Assembly: GCA_030549495.1 (NCBI GenBank)
Contig: JAUIRK010000871.1
Span: 186,001-250,000, forward strand
Reading direction: 5' to 3'
Length of the DNA: 64,000 nt
From: Nectonema munidae
Taxonomy: Eukaryota > Nematomorpha > Nectonematoida > Nectonematidae
A program made the position numbers and the translations under genes. This document shows, in pieces, positions 21,600-33,975 of the stretch. Position 1 is the stretch's first letter. The number at the start of each line of letters is the position of its first letter. Below the pieces are notes generated by a model, which was not told where the DNA came from, did no database searches, and saw nothing but the letters and a program-made list of their open reading frames with translations.

Positions 21600-22640
21600 A
21601 TGTATAAGAAAATTGAAGGAAATTCGTAACTTTTTTGCGGATTTGTGGATTTAGAGAAGGCATATGATACAATTCCCAGGGAAGTAGTTTATTGGTGCTC
21701 GCGTAAAAAGGGAGTATCCGAAAAACTGGTGAGATTGATTAAAGAAGTGTATAATAACTCAATAACATCTATTAATACGGCGGAAGAAATGTCGAGGGAC
21801 TTTGAAGTGAAAATAGGGTTGCATCAAGGTTCGGCATTGAGTCTATTGTTGTTTGCGTTGGTTAGTGATGAGCTCTCAAAACATTTAAGAAAAGAAGAAC
21901 TTTGGGAGCTTTTATTCGCTGATGACTTAGCAATATTAGCAGATAACGAAGAAGAATTACAGAAGAGAATCATAAAATGGCAAGCGAGTTTAGAGAAATA
22001 TGGATTGAAGATGAATTCTGGAAATACGGAGATCATGGTATGTAGCAAAAGTGAGGATATTGTAACGCATGTGATAGATGGGTACGGGAAGGAGCTAAAG
22101 CAGGCAAAAAAATTTTAATAATTAGGAGCGCAAATTATGGATGGCGGAAGCTAAAAGGACGTCCAAGCAAGAGTGAATGCCAGCTGACTGAAATGGAAAG
22201 AGGTTAAAGTGATCCTCAACGATAAAAGAATGCCGATGAAACTAAAAGTGAAGATTTAAACTACAATTGTTCCACAGGTGCTGACTTATGGATGCGAATA
22301 CTGGAGCTTAAGGAAAAAGAAGAAAGAAAATCAATGACGACAGAAATGAAGATGCTGAGAAAAATGTTGGCAACAACTTAAATAAGAAACGAAGAGATTA
22401 GAAGAAAGACGGGCGTAGAGGTAAGTGTGTTGGCTATAGTGGAACGTGGTGGTACGGGCATGTTTTAAGAAAGAAATAAGAGGATGTGGTGCGCCAAGCT
22501 CTGGAAAAAGAAGTGAATGCAACAAGAAGCAGAGGCAGACAACGAAAGAGATGGAGGGATGGGCCGAAGGAGCGACTGCAAAAGCTTGGACTCAACCAAG
22601 ACGACGCACTTAATAGAGAGATTTTGGGCATAGCGGTCTA
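21600..22640 (+). mobile_element. 5'-truncated LINE fragment with reverse transcriptase
   Basis: The frame at 21645-22118 encodes a reverse-transcriptase palm: DLEKAYDTIPREVVYWC, a GLHQGSALSLLLF block, then FADDLAIL with the catalytic FADD. After 22118 the homologous reading continues with several stops and frame changes (YLGAQIMDGG, VLTYGCEYW, then RGRQRKRW-like text) to about 22640. The endonuclease and N-terminus are missing, as expected for LINE 5' truncation. The layout suggests an RTE-like or related clade, which I cannot settle. Confidence 0.8.
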
Positions 22641-22649
22641 ATTATAATT

Positions 22650-24453
22650 TTAGGGTCTCATTAAAAAATAAATCAACATATGAACCACTGTACTAAAAAA
22701 TCGACACCATTGTTTATTCAAAAATTGTCTGAACAATCTAAATTTGGCTGTTTTGGCCAATGCAACTTTTATATCAATACTCACTTCCGATCTGTTATTT
22801 GGTTTCAATAGCAAGTAGCACGGAAAACGCTTGCTCAAACTCATATGAAGTGGCAAATCGAATCAGCTTTCAGAGCAATCTTTCCAAGCATAGGACTCTC
22901 CCGTTTCAATCGAAAAATTGCTATGAGATATTTTACAAAAACATGTTTTGCACCTCCTCAATCATTAACCAAATAAATAAACTGTTCTTGAATTAAGAAG
23001 TCTTCTAAGGCCAGATTACTAATCGAGATTATAAACGGGTTTTTGATAAATTGATAGTATTTTTCAAATTTTTGTAGAATAAGAAAATAAAGAGAAATTT
23101 TTGGCATGCTCACGGTGTTTCATGACCTCCAGGACATTTTTATTAATGAAAATCTCATTTTCATCAACAAATATGTTCGAAAATCTAGCAAAATTTTTCT
23201 TATCAAAAAATGCAATTATCCCAGGTTCATTTCAAAAGCTGTGATTTTATTATTCAATGGAGTACTCTGACCCATTTTCCTTGAAGCGAAAAGTTAACGG
23301 AATTCATATATTCAAATATGTTGACTAAAAATGATAGAAATATACAAAAACAGACATCAGAAAATTCCACATGCATGTCTAGTCTGCCTTCCAGAAATTG
23401 ATAGATGTTTTTCCATAGTATCGCTTGGAAAATTTCCTTTGGAAAGCCAGCTCACGTTTGGGTGCAGCAAATTTTTTCCAATTGAAAACAAACAAGTGTT
23501 GAAGCATTTGTTTAATGAAATACACTGTTTTAATTGTCAAGAACTGCGTGGGTAGCAATTACATCTGGAGATTTTTGCTTAGCCAGATTCCGACTTAATA
23601 TCATGTGCTGTAAAAAAATGTATCACTTTGTCAAATGCTTCTCTTACAGTTGTTCTATTACTGAGTTTTGCAAAATAAAAAATTGTCTACCAGGTTCTTG
23701 GCATATACATATTGTACGTAAACGCAAGGCTGAGACACGATAGTTTCATCAATCTGAGCAAAAAAGTTGAAAATCGAATTCCCAATCAATAAAACCACGC
23801 CTGGCATGTCATCAAACATCTCTCCTATTAGCCTCCTAACGGTATCGTTCGACAGGAAGATATGCTTCAACTTTAGAACTTCTTAGCACATTAAATATAT
23901 TTGTGCAGCAAGACAATATCAACTATTCTGCTATGTTGTTGGACTTTTTGACAAGAGATATTTTTTGAAACTTTTCAAACCATACTTTATATTTTGCAAA
24001 AACATTAAGATGTTATCTATCAAACATAAATTTGCGTAATTGGTCAACCAATAATTTTATTTACCGAACTCGAGTGCTTCACTACCAGCGCAAGCTTCAC
24101 TTGGCTGGCTTTCGAAAAATGGAATTCTAACACTTCAGAAAACATAGGACATTTATGTTCCTCTTCCCCACGAGACGTTAATGCAGTAAAACGAAATTTC
24201 AAGTGTGAGTCGTCATATTTCATTTTTTAGCCATTAAGAAAAATGCACATTTACAAATCCGGCCTAAAAAGCAATAAAAGAAAAAAATTGTACTCAATTC
24301 AAAGACTAACTTATTTATTCTTTTTAAATGTGATTATTGGCAAATATCCCAATATGGGTAGACTATTTTGCGAAAAAAGATTCACTCAGTATCCTCTTCT
24401 CGATCCCCATGGAACTTCTTTGCGGCACGCGGACTCCAATTTGAAAACCACTG
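22650..24453 (-). mobile_element. Decayed ZBED5/FAM200-like hAT transposon
   Basis: On the minus strand the frame at 23658-23870 has LSNDTVRRLIGEM ... FFAQIDETIVSQ, the FAM200/ZBED5-type transposase core. Around 22755-22860 is a broken hAT dimerisation region (FEQAFSVLLAIETK, then VALAKTAKF in another frame). The right end reads as CAGTGGTTTTCAAATTGG on the minus strand, a hAT terminus (inner edge at 24453). I could not place the left end. Many stops and frame changes mean it is dead. It is a cousin of the fresher copy at 25325. Confidence 0.75.
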
Positions 24454-24610
24454 AGCTAGAAGGTTGATGCACTCAGAATTACAAACAAGGTAAATTGACT
24501 TTATAAAATCTGTGCAGTTGTGGTGGGAATGAGAGCTTACAGTGCAAGTATAATGTCGGGTAATAATGGTGGTGTGTTCATTGGACAAAAATTCTTTTAT
24601 AATAAATTTT

Positions 24611-24677
24611 GAAAATTATAAAAAAAAAAAGTACGCCCTCCCCTCCCCAAAAATTTTGAGGATGTGCACCCCTGTTT
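24611..24677. mobile_element. Solo hAT-type terminus
   Basis: It ends GAGGATGTGCACCCCTG after a run of CCCTCCCCTCCCC. The same terminus with few changes occurs at about 33115-33167. Only the right end is visible at each site, so these are fragments of one non-autonomous family. Confidence 0.5.
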
Positions 24678-25324
24678 TAACAATCAAGCTTTTTTATTGA
24701 TAAATTTTGACAAAATATTTTCATCCTTGAAATTTCGATCTCGAGCCTGTAAATTCTGCTAACTTATAAAAAACAAATATGCAAGAAGTTGATCTGTAAA
24801 AGAAAGAAAGTCAGAAATAAAACATAACATTTAAAAAACTTAAACAAAAATACTTTTTTGACTAAATTAAAATTTTGCAAATTTTTAAATTTAAATTCTT
24901 GGACAAAAACACTACTCTCCATTAGGGTTGGGGACAATTATAATTATAATTGCGTAATTGAAAATTTTACACCGTAATTGTAATTGAAATTGAAAAAAAA
25001 TTGGAGACATAATTGAATTTATAATTGTAATTTGAGCCTTGTGATTGAAATTGTAATTGAAAAGATAATTGACAATTTTTTGGTTCTAGGAGAATCATCG
25101 GCAATCCTAGCATTCTTCAATCAATCTTATAGATGACATTCATGAAGGTTTATTCTCTCTCTCTCTCCCTAACTCTTTGAGCTTACCGCTCTTTGCTTCT
25201 TTCATATGTTACTATACTGCACGTGTGATACAAATAAATTTCCGCTTCAATGTTTACTCAACTGCTATGACTCAAAGGCTTCCTTTGGCTACCTTCATAT
25301 TCATCAATTCGTATCTATATAGAG

Positions 25325-27366
25325 CACCGGTTCCCAAACGGGGAGAAATTTGGGTGTTTCAGGGGGGAAATTCTAGTTTGGAATTAAAATTATCAGAAAA
25401 TAATTTCCAGTAATAGCCTTCTGTTCTCTTCTACACGTTTCCTGAACTTTAACCGCTTTCATTTTTATGTTTTATTTTCTTTCTTATTTTTTAATTTGTT
25501 TTTTTCTATTACATGTCTTAATATGATCTCTCTTGTTCTTTTCAGATCCACAAGTGATCATGTCGAAAAAACGGATATATTCAGAAGCATATCTAGACTT
25601 CTGTTTTACGTTCGTTGTGAATAACGGGGAACATCTGTCACAATGTGTCATCTGCAAAAAGACCTTGGGGAGTGGTAGCATGAAGCCATTCCAGCTAAAG
25701 CAACACCTTCAAGGATACCATCCCGAACTACAGAACGAGAATCGTGAATACTTCAAGCTGAAACAAAATTATCTGAAGACGAGACTGGACTTAACTGGAA
25801 CGTTTCGTCAGCAAACGGACGCTATTGTGAAAGCGTCATACGAAGTCTCATACATGCGAGGGAGAAGAAATCACACAATTGGTAAAACATTGGTGAAGCC
25901 CTGTATGCTGCAGTGCGTGAAGTTGCTCCTTGGTGAGGCTGGACACAACAAGATGACCCAGATTTCCCTTTTAAACAACACCATTCGGTCACAGATCAAT
26001 GATATGGCTGAGAGTATCAAGAACCAAGTTGTTCAGAATGTTCGAGGGTCGCAGTTTTTTTCGATTCAACTCGACGAATCGACAGATGTTGCGAATCTGT
26101 CTCAGCTGTTATTCTTTGTTCGTTATACCACCGAAAAAGGAATTGCAGAAGAATTCCTCTTCTGCAAACCTCTCCAGACCACGACCAAAGCTCAGGATGT
26201 GATGGACCTTATCAAGGACTTTTTCTAAGACAGCAACATCAGCTTGGCTCTCGATCGGGGTTCGTCACGCTCTTCAAGCAAAAGAATCCGGCAGTGGAAG
26301 CGACACACTGTCATATCCACAAAGAGGCGCTTGCTTCGAGAACTCTCCCCAAGAACTTCAAACAGCATTTCGAGACTGTAAACAAAGTCGTCAACTTTAT
26401 CAAGGGTTCCGCTCTGAACACTCGGCTGTTCCGTCGGCTCTGTGAAGGCATGGAAGCTGACTACGAATCGTTGTTGTTTCATACTCAGGAGAGGTGGCTC
26501 TCGAAGAGAAACATGTTTTAGCGAGTCCTGGAATTGTTTGATGAGGTGGTAGCCTTCTTTCGAGCCCAAGAGAATGTTGTGCTTCTGGGGGCGTTGAAGG
26601 GTGAATTTTTCCGTGTGCGGATGTCCTACTTGTCCGATATTTTCAGCGCATTGAACGAGCTCAACAGGAAATTGCAGGGCAAAGGGACCAACATTCTTTT
26701 TGAGTCGGACAAGATCAGAGCTTTTGTGGCTAAACTGAAACTGTGGAAGAAAAGAGCGGAGAGTGGAAGTTTTTCCTCATTCCTCGCTCTAAACGAATGT
26801 GTGGAGGATATGGAAGATGGTCTGCCTGATCCAATAGCCGATGATATCAAACAACACCTCGAAGCCTTGGAGGAAGAATTCAAGCATTACTTCCTGGGGA
26901 TCACAAACGAGAGCAAGCTTATCAGAGACCCATTTCATAGGAACGTTGATGATGTGCCAGAAGCGTGGCAGGAAGAGTTCCTGGACTTGAAAAATGACTC
27001 TACAGCGAAGAATGCCTTCCAGAATATGGAACTGGAAGAGTTTTGGACGCAAGTTCGAGGAACCTACCCGCTTCTTGCGACCAATCGTCTGCGGATATTA
27101 GTCCAGTTTTCTTCGATCTACCTGTGTGAGACAGGATTTTCTGCACTGGTACACCTCAAAACAAAGGCACGCAACAAGTTGGAAGTGGAGGCGAATCTTC
27201 GATGTGCGCTCTCCATAACTCCCACAGACATTGAAGGACTTGTGAACGGCAAACAATGCCAGAAGTCACACTAAAATGCTGTGTTGGTGTTAGTGTTCTT
27301 ATTCAATACACTTTAATGTTTCCTGTGTTAGTGCATTTGAAAAATAAATTAGGTTGGGAACCACTG
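25325..27366 (+). mobile_element. ZBED5/FAM200-like hAT transposon inserted in another hAT
   Basis: It starts CACCGGTTCCCAAACGGG, ends GGTTGGGAACCACTG and has a perfect 8-bp duplication ATATAGAG (25317-25324, 27367-27374). The transposase runs on the plus strand: ATG at 25560, BED-type zinc finger (CVICKKTLGSGSMKPFQ ... H-x-x-x-x-H), RNase H-like core with FSIQLDESTDVANLSQL, and the C-terminal region SIYLCETGFSALVHLKTK ending at 27274. Breaks visible: a stop at 26226 with loss of sequence and a frame change before 26294, and one in-frame TAG at 26519. It is therefore a fairly young but non-functional copy. Confidence 0.92.
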
Positions 27367-27600
27367 ATATAGAGCAATTAATTATTATTCAGATAATTTT
27401 TGTATATTCCTGAGATATTGGTAAAAAAATCACATCCCTTTTCATTGTTTCAATATTCCTTCCTATATTCCCACACATGACTTCCATGTGGTGATGATGA
27501 GAAAAATTTATATTACTACTACACGCGTAGTTGTGAAGAAGCGATAAGTTCATAGAGATAGAGAGAACAACAATTCTTCACAGCTGTCATATAAAGTGGT

Positions 27601-27768
27601 ACGATTGTCGCACTAGCCATTCGGTATCCGAGTATCCCTGCATCTTCTGCTCCTGTGGAACGCCTTTTCTCACTTGCTGGCAAAATTATCAGGTCAGGCC
27701 GATGCCGTCTATCCGATTCCAGATTTGAGGAATTAATGTTCCTCAGGTGTAATTCACAGCTGGAGTGA
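27601..27768 (+). pseudogene. hATC fragment of the outer hAT transposase
   Basis: The frame reads IPASSAPVERLFSLAGKI then RCRLSDSRFEELMFLRCN before TGA, the classic hAT dimerisation motif. It belongs to the outer element (24923-28165) and is more like typical BED-finger hATs than the ZBED5-like insert. Confidence 0.8.
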
Positions 27769-28365
27769 TTTTAAATTTTAATAAAACTTTCATGAAAAAG
27801 TGTTCATTTTTTTTCATTTTTTTTAAATATTTGTTGAAGTTAAGCAACCTCAGGAGGGGTTGGCAGTTGGATGGGTGATTCGCGAGGAGTTTCAAATGTT
27901 GCAGGACATTACATTGTCGAAATTGGCTTGTGCACCTTATAGAATATTCGAAAAGAGTAGGGTAATTTCCCTGTTCTTGGGTTTCCTTCCTTCGGTGCCC
28001 ATCTCGATAGACATGAGCTGAAGCGAATGGATAAAAAAAATTGTAATTGAGGAGAAAATCAATTATATAATTGTAATTGAAATTTTTTAAAAAATGGCGC
28101 CATAATTGCAATTATAATTGTAATTTGAGCCTTGTAATTGAAATTTATAATTGACCCCAATCGTGCTCTCCACACTACTTAATATTAATAGGAAGGAATA
28201 GAACAATAACGCTATTTAAATTTGAAGGATCTTCTCGTATATAAAGTTTCATCACGCCATTAACAACGCCCTCACTCCCAAGGATTATCTGTGTGCTCGC
28301 TTCGCCAAGAGTTAGGGTTAGCAAGCATTGACGGAAAAGTAATTAGCGACAGTTAGAAGTGACAA

Positions 28366-28371
28366 TTTATT
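28366..28371 (-). promoter_or_regulatory. Candidate polyadenylation signal of the uS9m gene
   Basis: TTTATT on the plus strand is AATAAA for the minus-strand gene, about 30 nt past its stop at 28402. The position is plausible for cleavage close to the stop. Confidence 0.4.
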
Positions 28372-28401
28372 GAAAGTTTGTAAAGAAGCAAGATTAACGT
28401 T

Positions 28402-29625
28402 TTATCTCTTGCGCCATTGATGTCTAGCTCTGGCTCCGGATCTTCCAGGTTTGTCACGCTCTCTGGTTCGCATGAAGGGAGTTAAGAGTCCGGCTAATTT
28501 GAGCTTTAATCTATTTTCAGCAGATATGAAGGGCGTTAGAGCTCTGGCAATTGCAAGTCGGCTAGCCCCGGCCATGTTGGATTTGCCGGGATTGTCTTGA
28601 ATTTGAAGATCAACACTGAAGGAGCCCAAGGTTTTCGTGACGATGAAAGGAAGCAAAATGTTTTCGCGAGATTGGAAGTCATTGAAGAAGAGAATGTCGT
28701 ACTTGTCGTTGATTTTGATGACGCTCTCTTGATCTGGCCTCAGAATTGCGCGAGCCCAGCCCGTCTTGCGTTTGGCCAGGGCGCTTGAAAAGAGCTCGCC
28801 ATTCGCATCCTTCATGATCTTCGGCAGCGTATCCACCTTCTTTTCATGGTGCACAGTTTTGCGAAAATTCTTAAGGTAATCCTGCTCCAACGAGGAATAC
28901 CTGTGGTGCAGCATTCTCTTCAACAACGTCAGAAATTGCTTGTACTCCAGACCCACGAGCTTCTCCTTCAACTTGACCTGGACTTCTTCGAAAGTAAGCC
29001 ATTCACTGTCCTTATTTTCTTGATCGAGTAGGCAATAGGGCGCTTCCGATGTTTCATGAAGAATCGATGGGTCCTTACTCACACTCTCTTCGAACTTCGA
29101 CAGATTCAAAAGCTTTTCCGAAGCCTCAAACATGAGTTCGTTTAGCCGCATCCTTTTTGTGTAAAAAAAGGCGCTAAAGGGGCGTCCATCGTTCGAGAAT
29201 TTAGGTTTTTCTAAAGAAGAAACGTGTGCGGGCTCTGGCATGCAGGGTTTAGCAAGCTTGTGAGTTAGGGAGCAGGGAAACAAGTAGGTCAAGGAGTTGG
29301 AAATGTCTTTCGCTGTTAGGTCCTCGATGTCGAGGCTCATGATGTTGGCTAGGTGCCTCTTGCCTAGGCTGTACACCTGCTCATCGCGCTTCGCTCGACA
29401 CTCCCTGTATTGTATTGCCTTCAAGTACATCTTCATTGCTTTGCTGATCGACTTCATATCCACATTGTTCTCTTTGCTCACGAGGTCCGCAGAATTGTGC
29501 AAATGGTCGTTTACTCCAACTGAAAAGCTCGAATACGCCTTTTCCTGGCGATGAGCGCGCGTCAGAGCCAGCATATGCTGCTTAAGTATGCGAGGAAAAA
29601 AACTACGAGCCGACATTTGCTTCAA
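28402..29625 (-). CDS. MRPS9: Mitochondrial small-subunit ribosomal protein uS9m (MRPS9)
   Basis: This is a component of the mitochondrial 28S ribosomal subunit, near the decoding region. The frame has 407 codons; human MRPS9 is about 396. The N-terminus (MKQMSARSFFPRILKQHM) is basic with no acidic residue, as in mitochondrial presequences. The C-terminal 130 residues are the S9 domain: ILRPDQESVIKIN, NPGKSNMAGASRLAIARAL, then ERDKPGRSGARARHQWRKR, a typical S9 basic tail. The middle part is a mitochondria-specific extension. It is one open exon, apparently intact. Confidence 0.95.
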   Translation of the reverse strand: MKQMSARSFFPRILKQHMLALTRAHRQEKAYSSFSVGVNDHLHNSADLVSKENNVDMKSISKAMKMYLKAIQYRECRAKRDEQVYSLGKRHLANIMSLDIEDLTAKDISNSLTYLFPCSLTHKLAKPCMPEPAHVSSLEKPKFSNDGRPFSAFFYTKRMRLNELMFEASEKLLNLSKFEESVSKDPSILHETSEAPYCLLDQENKDSEWLTFEEVQVKLKEKLVGLEYKQFLTLLKRMLHHRYSSLEQDYLKNFRKTVHHEKKVDTLPKIMKDANGELFSSALAKRKTGWARAILRPDQESVIKINDKYDILFFNDFQSRENILLPFIVTKTLGSFSVDLQIQDNPGKSNMAGASRLAIARALTPFISAENRLKLKLAGLLTPFMRTRERDKPGRSGARARHQWRKR

Positions 29626-30700
29626 AATATGAATTTAGCTGGGGCACCGCTTTACAACCGATAGCAATGGAATTGCACTTGACTAGTGAATAGAAAAAGC
29701 GCTTAATCAATCACCTAAACTTCATCTAACGCTAAAACTAAACAGTTAGAGTATAAGATATACAAAAGTAAATTCATACAGTGAAAAAAATCTTTTGTTA
29801 CAGCAGCTTTAAATACTCAAAATAATATTTCTACTTTTACATAAAATAACATTAATTTTGTAAATTTGCACTGATCTTAACACATCAACTAGACGTGGCA
29901 GATGAAATAAATATTAATATAAAGATATAGCAGGATATGGAAATTTTGGAACCCTATCTATCGCTAATAAATTTTTGTTTTTAGCTCTTGCTAAATTTTT
30001 CTTGGCCACGGGCCTGGATGAAATGAAGTATTAAAGGAATTAACTCTGAATTAAGTAACGCTGATATTTGGACTCTATACTAAGGAAGAATCAATAGATT
30101 CAAAATCTGGTCCATAAAGGAAACACTTTTGAGATTGTTTAACAGTTTAAATAAAAAGAAAAAGGTTGTTTTTAGAATTGCCAAGTAATTAAAAAATCAT
30201 CTTGAAAAAAATAACGATTAAATTTTTGTCGGTTTTAATCGTTGTATAGCACAAAATGTCTATTATATGAAGCAGTGTTTAAATTGCTACAAATATGAGC
30301 ATTTGAGTGGCCCTTAAAAAGACAAAAAAATAATTTTGTTGCTTCCAACACTTATTTATTTTTATATGGTTAAATAAGAACGAGTTACTTTAAAATACTT
30401 CATGCATAATTGCTATTAATTATTATTATTTTTTATATTTCCATAAAAAATTCATTACTGTAAAAAATATTAATTAATAATAAGTTACTTTTTGTTTTTT
30501 ATTAAAGTAATATTAAAAAATTAATTTTCAAATCGTTGTTTTGTGGCTCTTGTCTAAGTTTTTCGGTTTTCAGTGACGTTTTGTAGAATAAATTGTTTTG
30601 TATCTTCATGCTTTGTTAGAATACTATCATAATCTCATATAAGTTTTATTCCTCTTTCTGCAACATCATTGACAACTACCAGTTTCTTCAATTTTTCAAA
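29626..30700. other. Intergenic, no gene seen
   Basis: AT-rich upstream flank of uS9m. No open frame, terminal repeat or named motif supports a feature. Confidence 0.4.
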
Positions 30701-31720
30701 CCTTAAAACTAGAAATGAATTCCAAGTTGAAGGATCTTTGTCAAGAAAATGAGTATCAATTGAAAACATCGTGAAAAAGTTTTTGGTAAAAATTTAACAG
30801 TGATGAGAATTTGAAAAAAGATGGTAATTCCTTTTGAGGAAAATATTATTTTTTAATTGAATCCATATTTTTATATGGCATTGATTTTATTATCAGCCAT
30901 TTTTGCTTTAATATTATTTGGAACATTTTCATAAAATAAAGATATGGCAACATTTTAAAGAGCAAGATACCGGAGATGATTAGAAATTTTTTAGAAGTTA
31001 CTTCACTAATTTCTGTATCGATTTTTTCAAAATTTATGAGTTCATAAAAATTATGATAAGGCGCTCTAACTGCATCAGGAGATGAAAACGATGTTGGAAC
31101 ATAAAGAAGAAGAAAATCGCATATTCTTACCATAGAACTTTTATCAGCTGATGTCAATTCTATTTCATTTTGAAGAATAAAAATTGTGAATGCATACAAA
31201 GCTTTTAACATACATCGAGCATGACACACAGGACCTCGCATTCGAAAAGATAATGATAGTTCCAGCAACTCTTCTTTTTTTTATTCCTTAGAAAGAAGAT
31301 ATTTTGCAAAATTTATAGTTTTGAAAAGATAAACATCAGAAACTTTATCATTTCTTGTAACTAGTATGCCAGTTTTTTTTTTAAATCTTTTGAAAATTAT
31401 CATATCTGGACAAGAAGCCGAACCCATCAACAAATCAAAACAACTTTTAAAAACTTAATCCAAATTATCATGCCGATATGAAAAATACAATAAACTACGA
31501 TCTAACATCTTTTCAATAATTGTGCATACACCGTTAAATCGACCTATATTGCTAGCTGTTGTATCAAAGCAAATTGCTTCAACCTTGTCCGGAATATTCC
31601 AGTTTTTAATTGCTTCATAAACAGTTAAAGCTTGATTGAATTTCAGAAATTTCCATTCTTTTCCTTGATATGTTGCAATATCATGAATCTTCTTTTTCTC
31701 GTGACTCCACACAGCAGAAC
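30700..31720 (-). pseudogene. Relic of an unclassified transposase-like family (TTASN family), copy 1
   Basis: On the minus strand, 31712-31455 encodes IPDKVEAICFDTTASNIGRF then EKMLDRSLLYFSYRHDN, and 31268-30846 encodes GPVCHARCMLKALYAFTIFI ... LLLYVPTSF. The second block aligns with 43290-43480 of the copy in the Tigger nest (GAFHHAKWMAKPIYCIKMFL ... LCYVPFW). A D-TTASN motif followed by a R-H pair resembles the RNase H-like core of hAT enzymes, but I cannot assign the superfamily. Frames are broken between blocks. Confidence 0.55.
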
Positions 31721-31899
31721 TTCCCCCCGTGAAAATTTTCTACCTCGCACCCTGATTATAATAAGCATTTTATTGCAAATTAAAAAGAAGTTTATTTTCG
31801 TTTTACAAATTCTAATAAGGTTTTCAAAGTTTTGCTTCCTATCAATACATACTCAGAAGTAAATCGTGCTTTTTGTTTTTAAGGCTGATACCGATGTGC

Positions 31900-33001
31900 T
31901 TTTTTTTGAAATTTTAGGGGCACAACAGTGATGCCTTTTCAACCTTCAAGCGTGTGCTCTCAGTTAGAGATGAATTAAGTAAAATAAGAAACGATGGATA
32001 TTCATTCGGAAACTTGATAAAAAATTGTGAGAAATATAAAAGTTTCAAGAGAATATCGTAATGACTTCCAGGGGTCAGACAAATTGTGACAATCGATCTG
32101 AGTATCTCAGCATCTTCAATGAAGTCATCGATATAACTATTGAAGAAATAAATAATAGGTAAATCAAATCTTTAAAATTTTATTCATACATGTTTGAATA
32201 TTTAAAATGGTTCTTGATAGGTTTGCAGAAGGACAAAACAGGTTGATTAAAAGTATCGAAAACCTATTGCCAAGCGCAAGCAGTGAAAACTTTTTGGACG
32301 TGGAGACACTAAAATTTCTTCTAAAGCATCCCGGAATTGTAGTTGACGCTTATTTTAAAAGTCAGAATCTGGTTGCAAAAAACTACTTAAAAAAGGAGTT
32401 TGATGCAACAAGGCATAAAAAAAACAAGGCAATCTTTAACTGTTTAAACTTTAAAGGATATTTTGAATGCTTTGAAAGATGCATTCAAAAGTCTGTATAA
32501 CCTGCATGTAGGTAAAAATTTGAAAACTTCAAAAAATAGATATTTTGAAAATAATTAATTTTCATTCAAAGGTACAATTACTATTGGAATCCGTACAGCT
32601 TCATGTGAAAGATCGTTTTCTTGCCTGAAAAGAGTTTTAAGAAGTCAACGATGCTCAATGCTGCATAAAAGAAAGAAGAATCGTATGCTTCTTTCGTATC
32701 TGAAAGAGTATACAAAAAAATTGTCAACAATGAAATCTTGAAATTTTTTCCATAAAGTCCAGGATTCAACTTTTTTGAAAAAAACTTCCAAAAAATTAAT
32801 TTGTGTGATACTTCATAATTTTCAAATAAAAATAAAAAAAATTTTTTATTGATATAACATTACTGAAATTCTTAGAATACATCTGCTTTAACTACATGTG
32901 CTAATTCTTTTTTGGTAAAAATGTCTGCTTCACTTATAAAATTGTCTACTCCCCCATTCTTTGTCTGCCCCTCCAACATCAATTTTCTGACTACGCCAGT
33001 G
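31900..33001 (+). mobile_element. hAT fragment with dimerisation domain
   Basis: Frame 32207-32500 (LLPSASSENFLDVETLKFLL...) and a second one from about 32571 (IRTASCERSFSCLKRVLRSQ) together resemble the C-terminal part of a TTF/ZMYM1-type hAT transposase. About 70 nt separate them, with a stop after the first, which could be decay or an intron. The right terminus is CTACGCCAGTG at 32991-33001, inverse of the usual CACTGGCGTAG end. The left end was not found. Confidence 0.6.
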
Positions 33002-33114
33002 AAAAAATATAAAGTAGTCATATAAATCCACGTATGCGTGGTATACACTCTATTTTAAAGGATTGCTTGAATATTTGGCCCCCCGTGGTATTTCCAGACT
33101 GAAAATTTTGAGCA

Positions 33115-33167
33115 AAAAAATTCCGCCCCCCCCCCTCTAATAATTTTGAGGATGTGCGCCCCTGACC
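33115..33167. mobile_element. Solo hAT-type terminus, second copy
   Basis: C-rich run followed by TTTTGAGGATGTGCGCCCCTG, the same end as at 24611-24677. No partner end nearby. Confidence 0.5.
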
Positions 33168-33746
33168 CGATTCTACATCTTATCACATGATATACTATCT
33201 CTAGATATAGTTGAGGGTGTTGACTCTAAAAAATGTTGAGCATAGGATATTAACTAGACTTATTTGAAACAAAAAATAAAAGCCTTTAAGTAGAAGTAGC
33301 CTTTCTAGTAAATTAACTTATTTTAAATTAACATTTACATTACTATTTTATGATCACTGTACGATAATAATGCACAAAACTGCCAACTAGAGATTAAAAA
33401 AGACCCGTAGAATTTGTAACTCAAAGCGGTAGAAGTTAGAAACTATCGACTAAATCAGTAGAGATGCCATATTTGTTACTGCATTTAAGATTTACCTGAA
33501 AAAAAAAATCAAAGCCATTTTAATCAATTTGTGAAATTATTGATAAAATAAAAAATTCTTTATTTGTGGAGATAATTTTTAATTGGAATAATTACAAACT
33601 GTAGCATAATTGTATGCATGAAAGAATATTTTGTCTTTGCTTAAAATCTATAATCACAATTGACCGAAAAAAAAATAGAATTTTATCAAAATATATGAAT
33701 CAATCATATTAACAGATTTTTTATATTTGTTAAAAAAACATTATAT

Positions 33747-33975
33747 CACTGGCGGATGCAGGGCACATGGGACTAGGCCCCCTCTATGAAGAATGGCTTC
33801 AAAAATTCCCCTTACTGATTTTGCTCTTTCCTAAAGCATCAAGACTTGTATGGTAGTGGATTACGTCTAAATCATAATAAAAATACCATAATAAAAAAGT
33901 TACCAAAACGATGAAAAACAAAACTAGTATTTTTTAAAGTTGGCCCCTTATGGTCAATTTCTGGATCCGCCACTG
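33747..33975. mobile_element. Short hAT-type MITE
   Basis: It starts CACTGGCGGATGCAGGG and ends CTGGATCCGCCACTG, inverted repeats with a few mismatches. Flanks CATTATAT and CATTTGTT agree at 5 of 8. Related single ends are seen at about 7965-8018 (GGATCCGCCCCTG-like) and at 62131 (CACTGACGGATCTAAAG). Confidence 0.65.

Larger units (their letters stand above)
24923..28165 (+). mobile_element. Outer hAT element, deleted inside and carrying a second hAT
   Basis: The left end is TAGGGTTGGGGACAATTATA; the right end on the minus strand is CACGATTGGGGTCAATTATA. Flanks CTCTCCAT (24915-24922) and CTCTCCAC (28166-28173) match at 7 of 8 bases. Both ends are rich in AATTGTAATTG motifs. The only recognisable coding part is the hAT C-terminal dimerisation region at 27601-27768 (SSAPVERLFSLAGKIIRSG, then a stop). 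The rest of the transposase is missing, so it is a deletion derivative. The 25325-27366 element sits within it. Confidence 0.8.
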
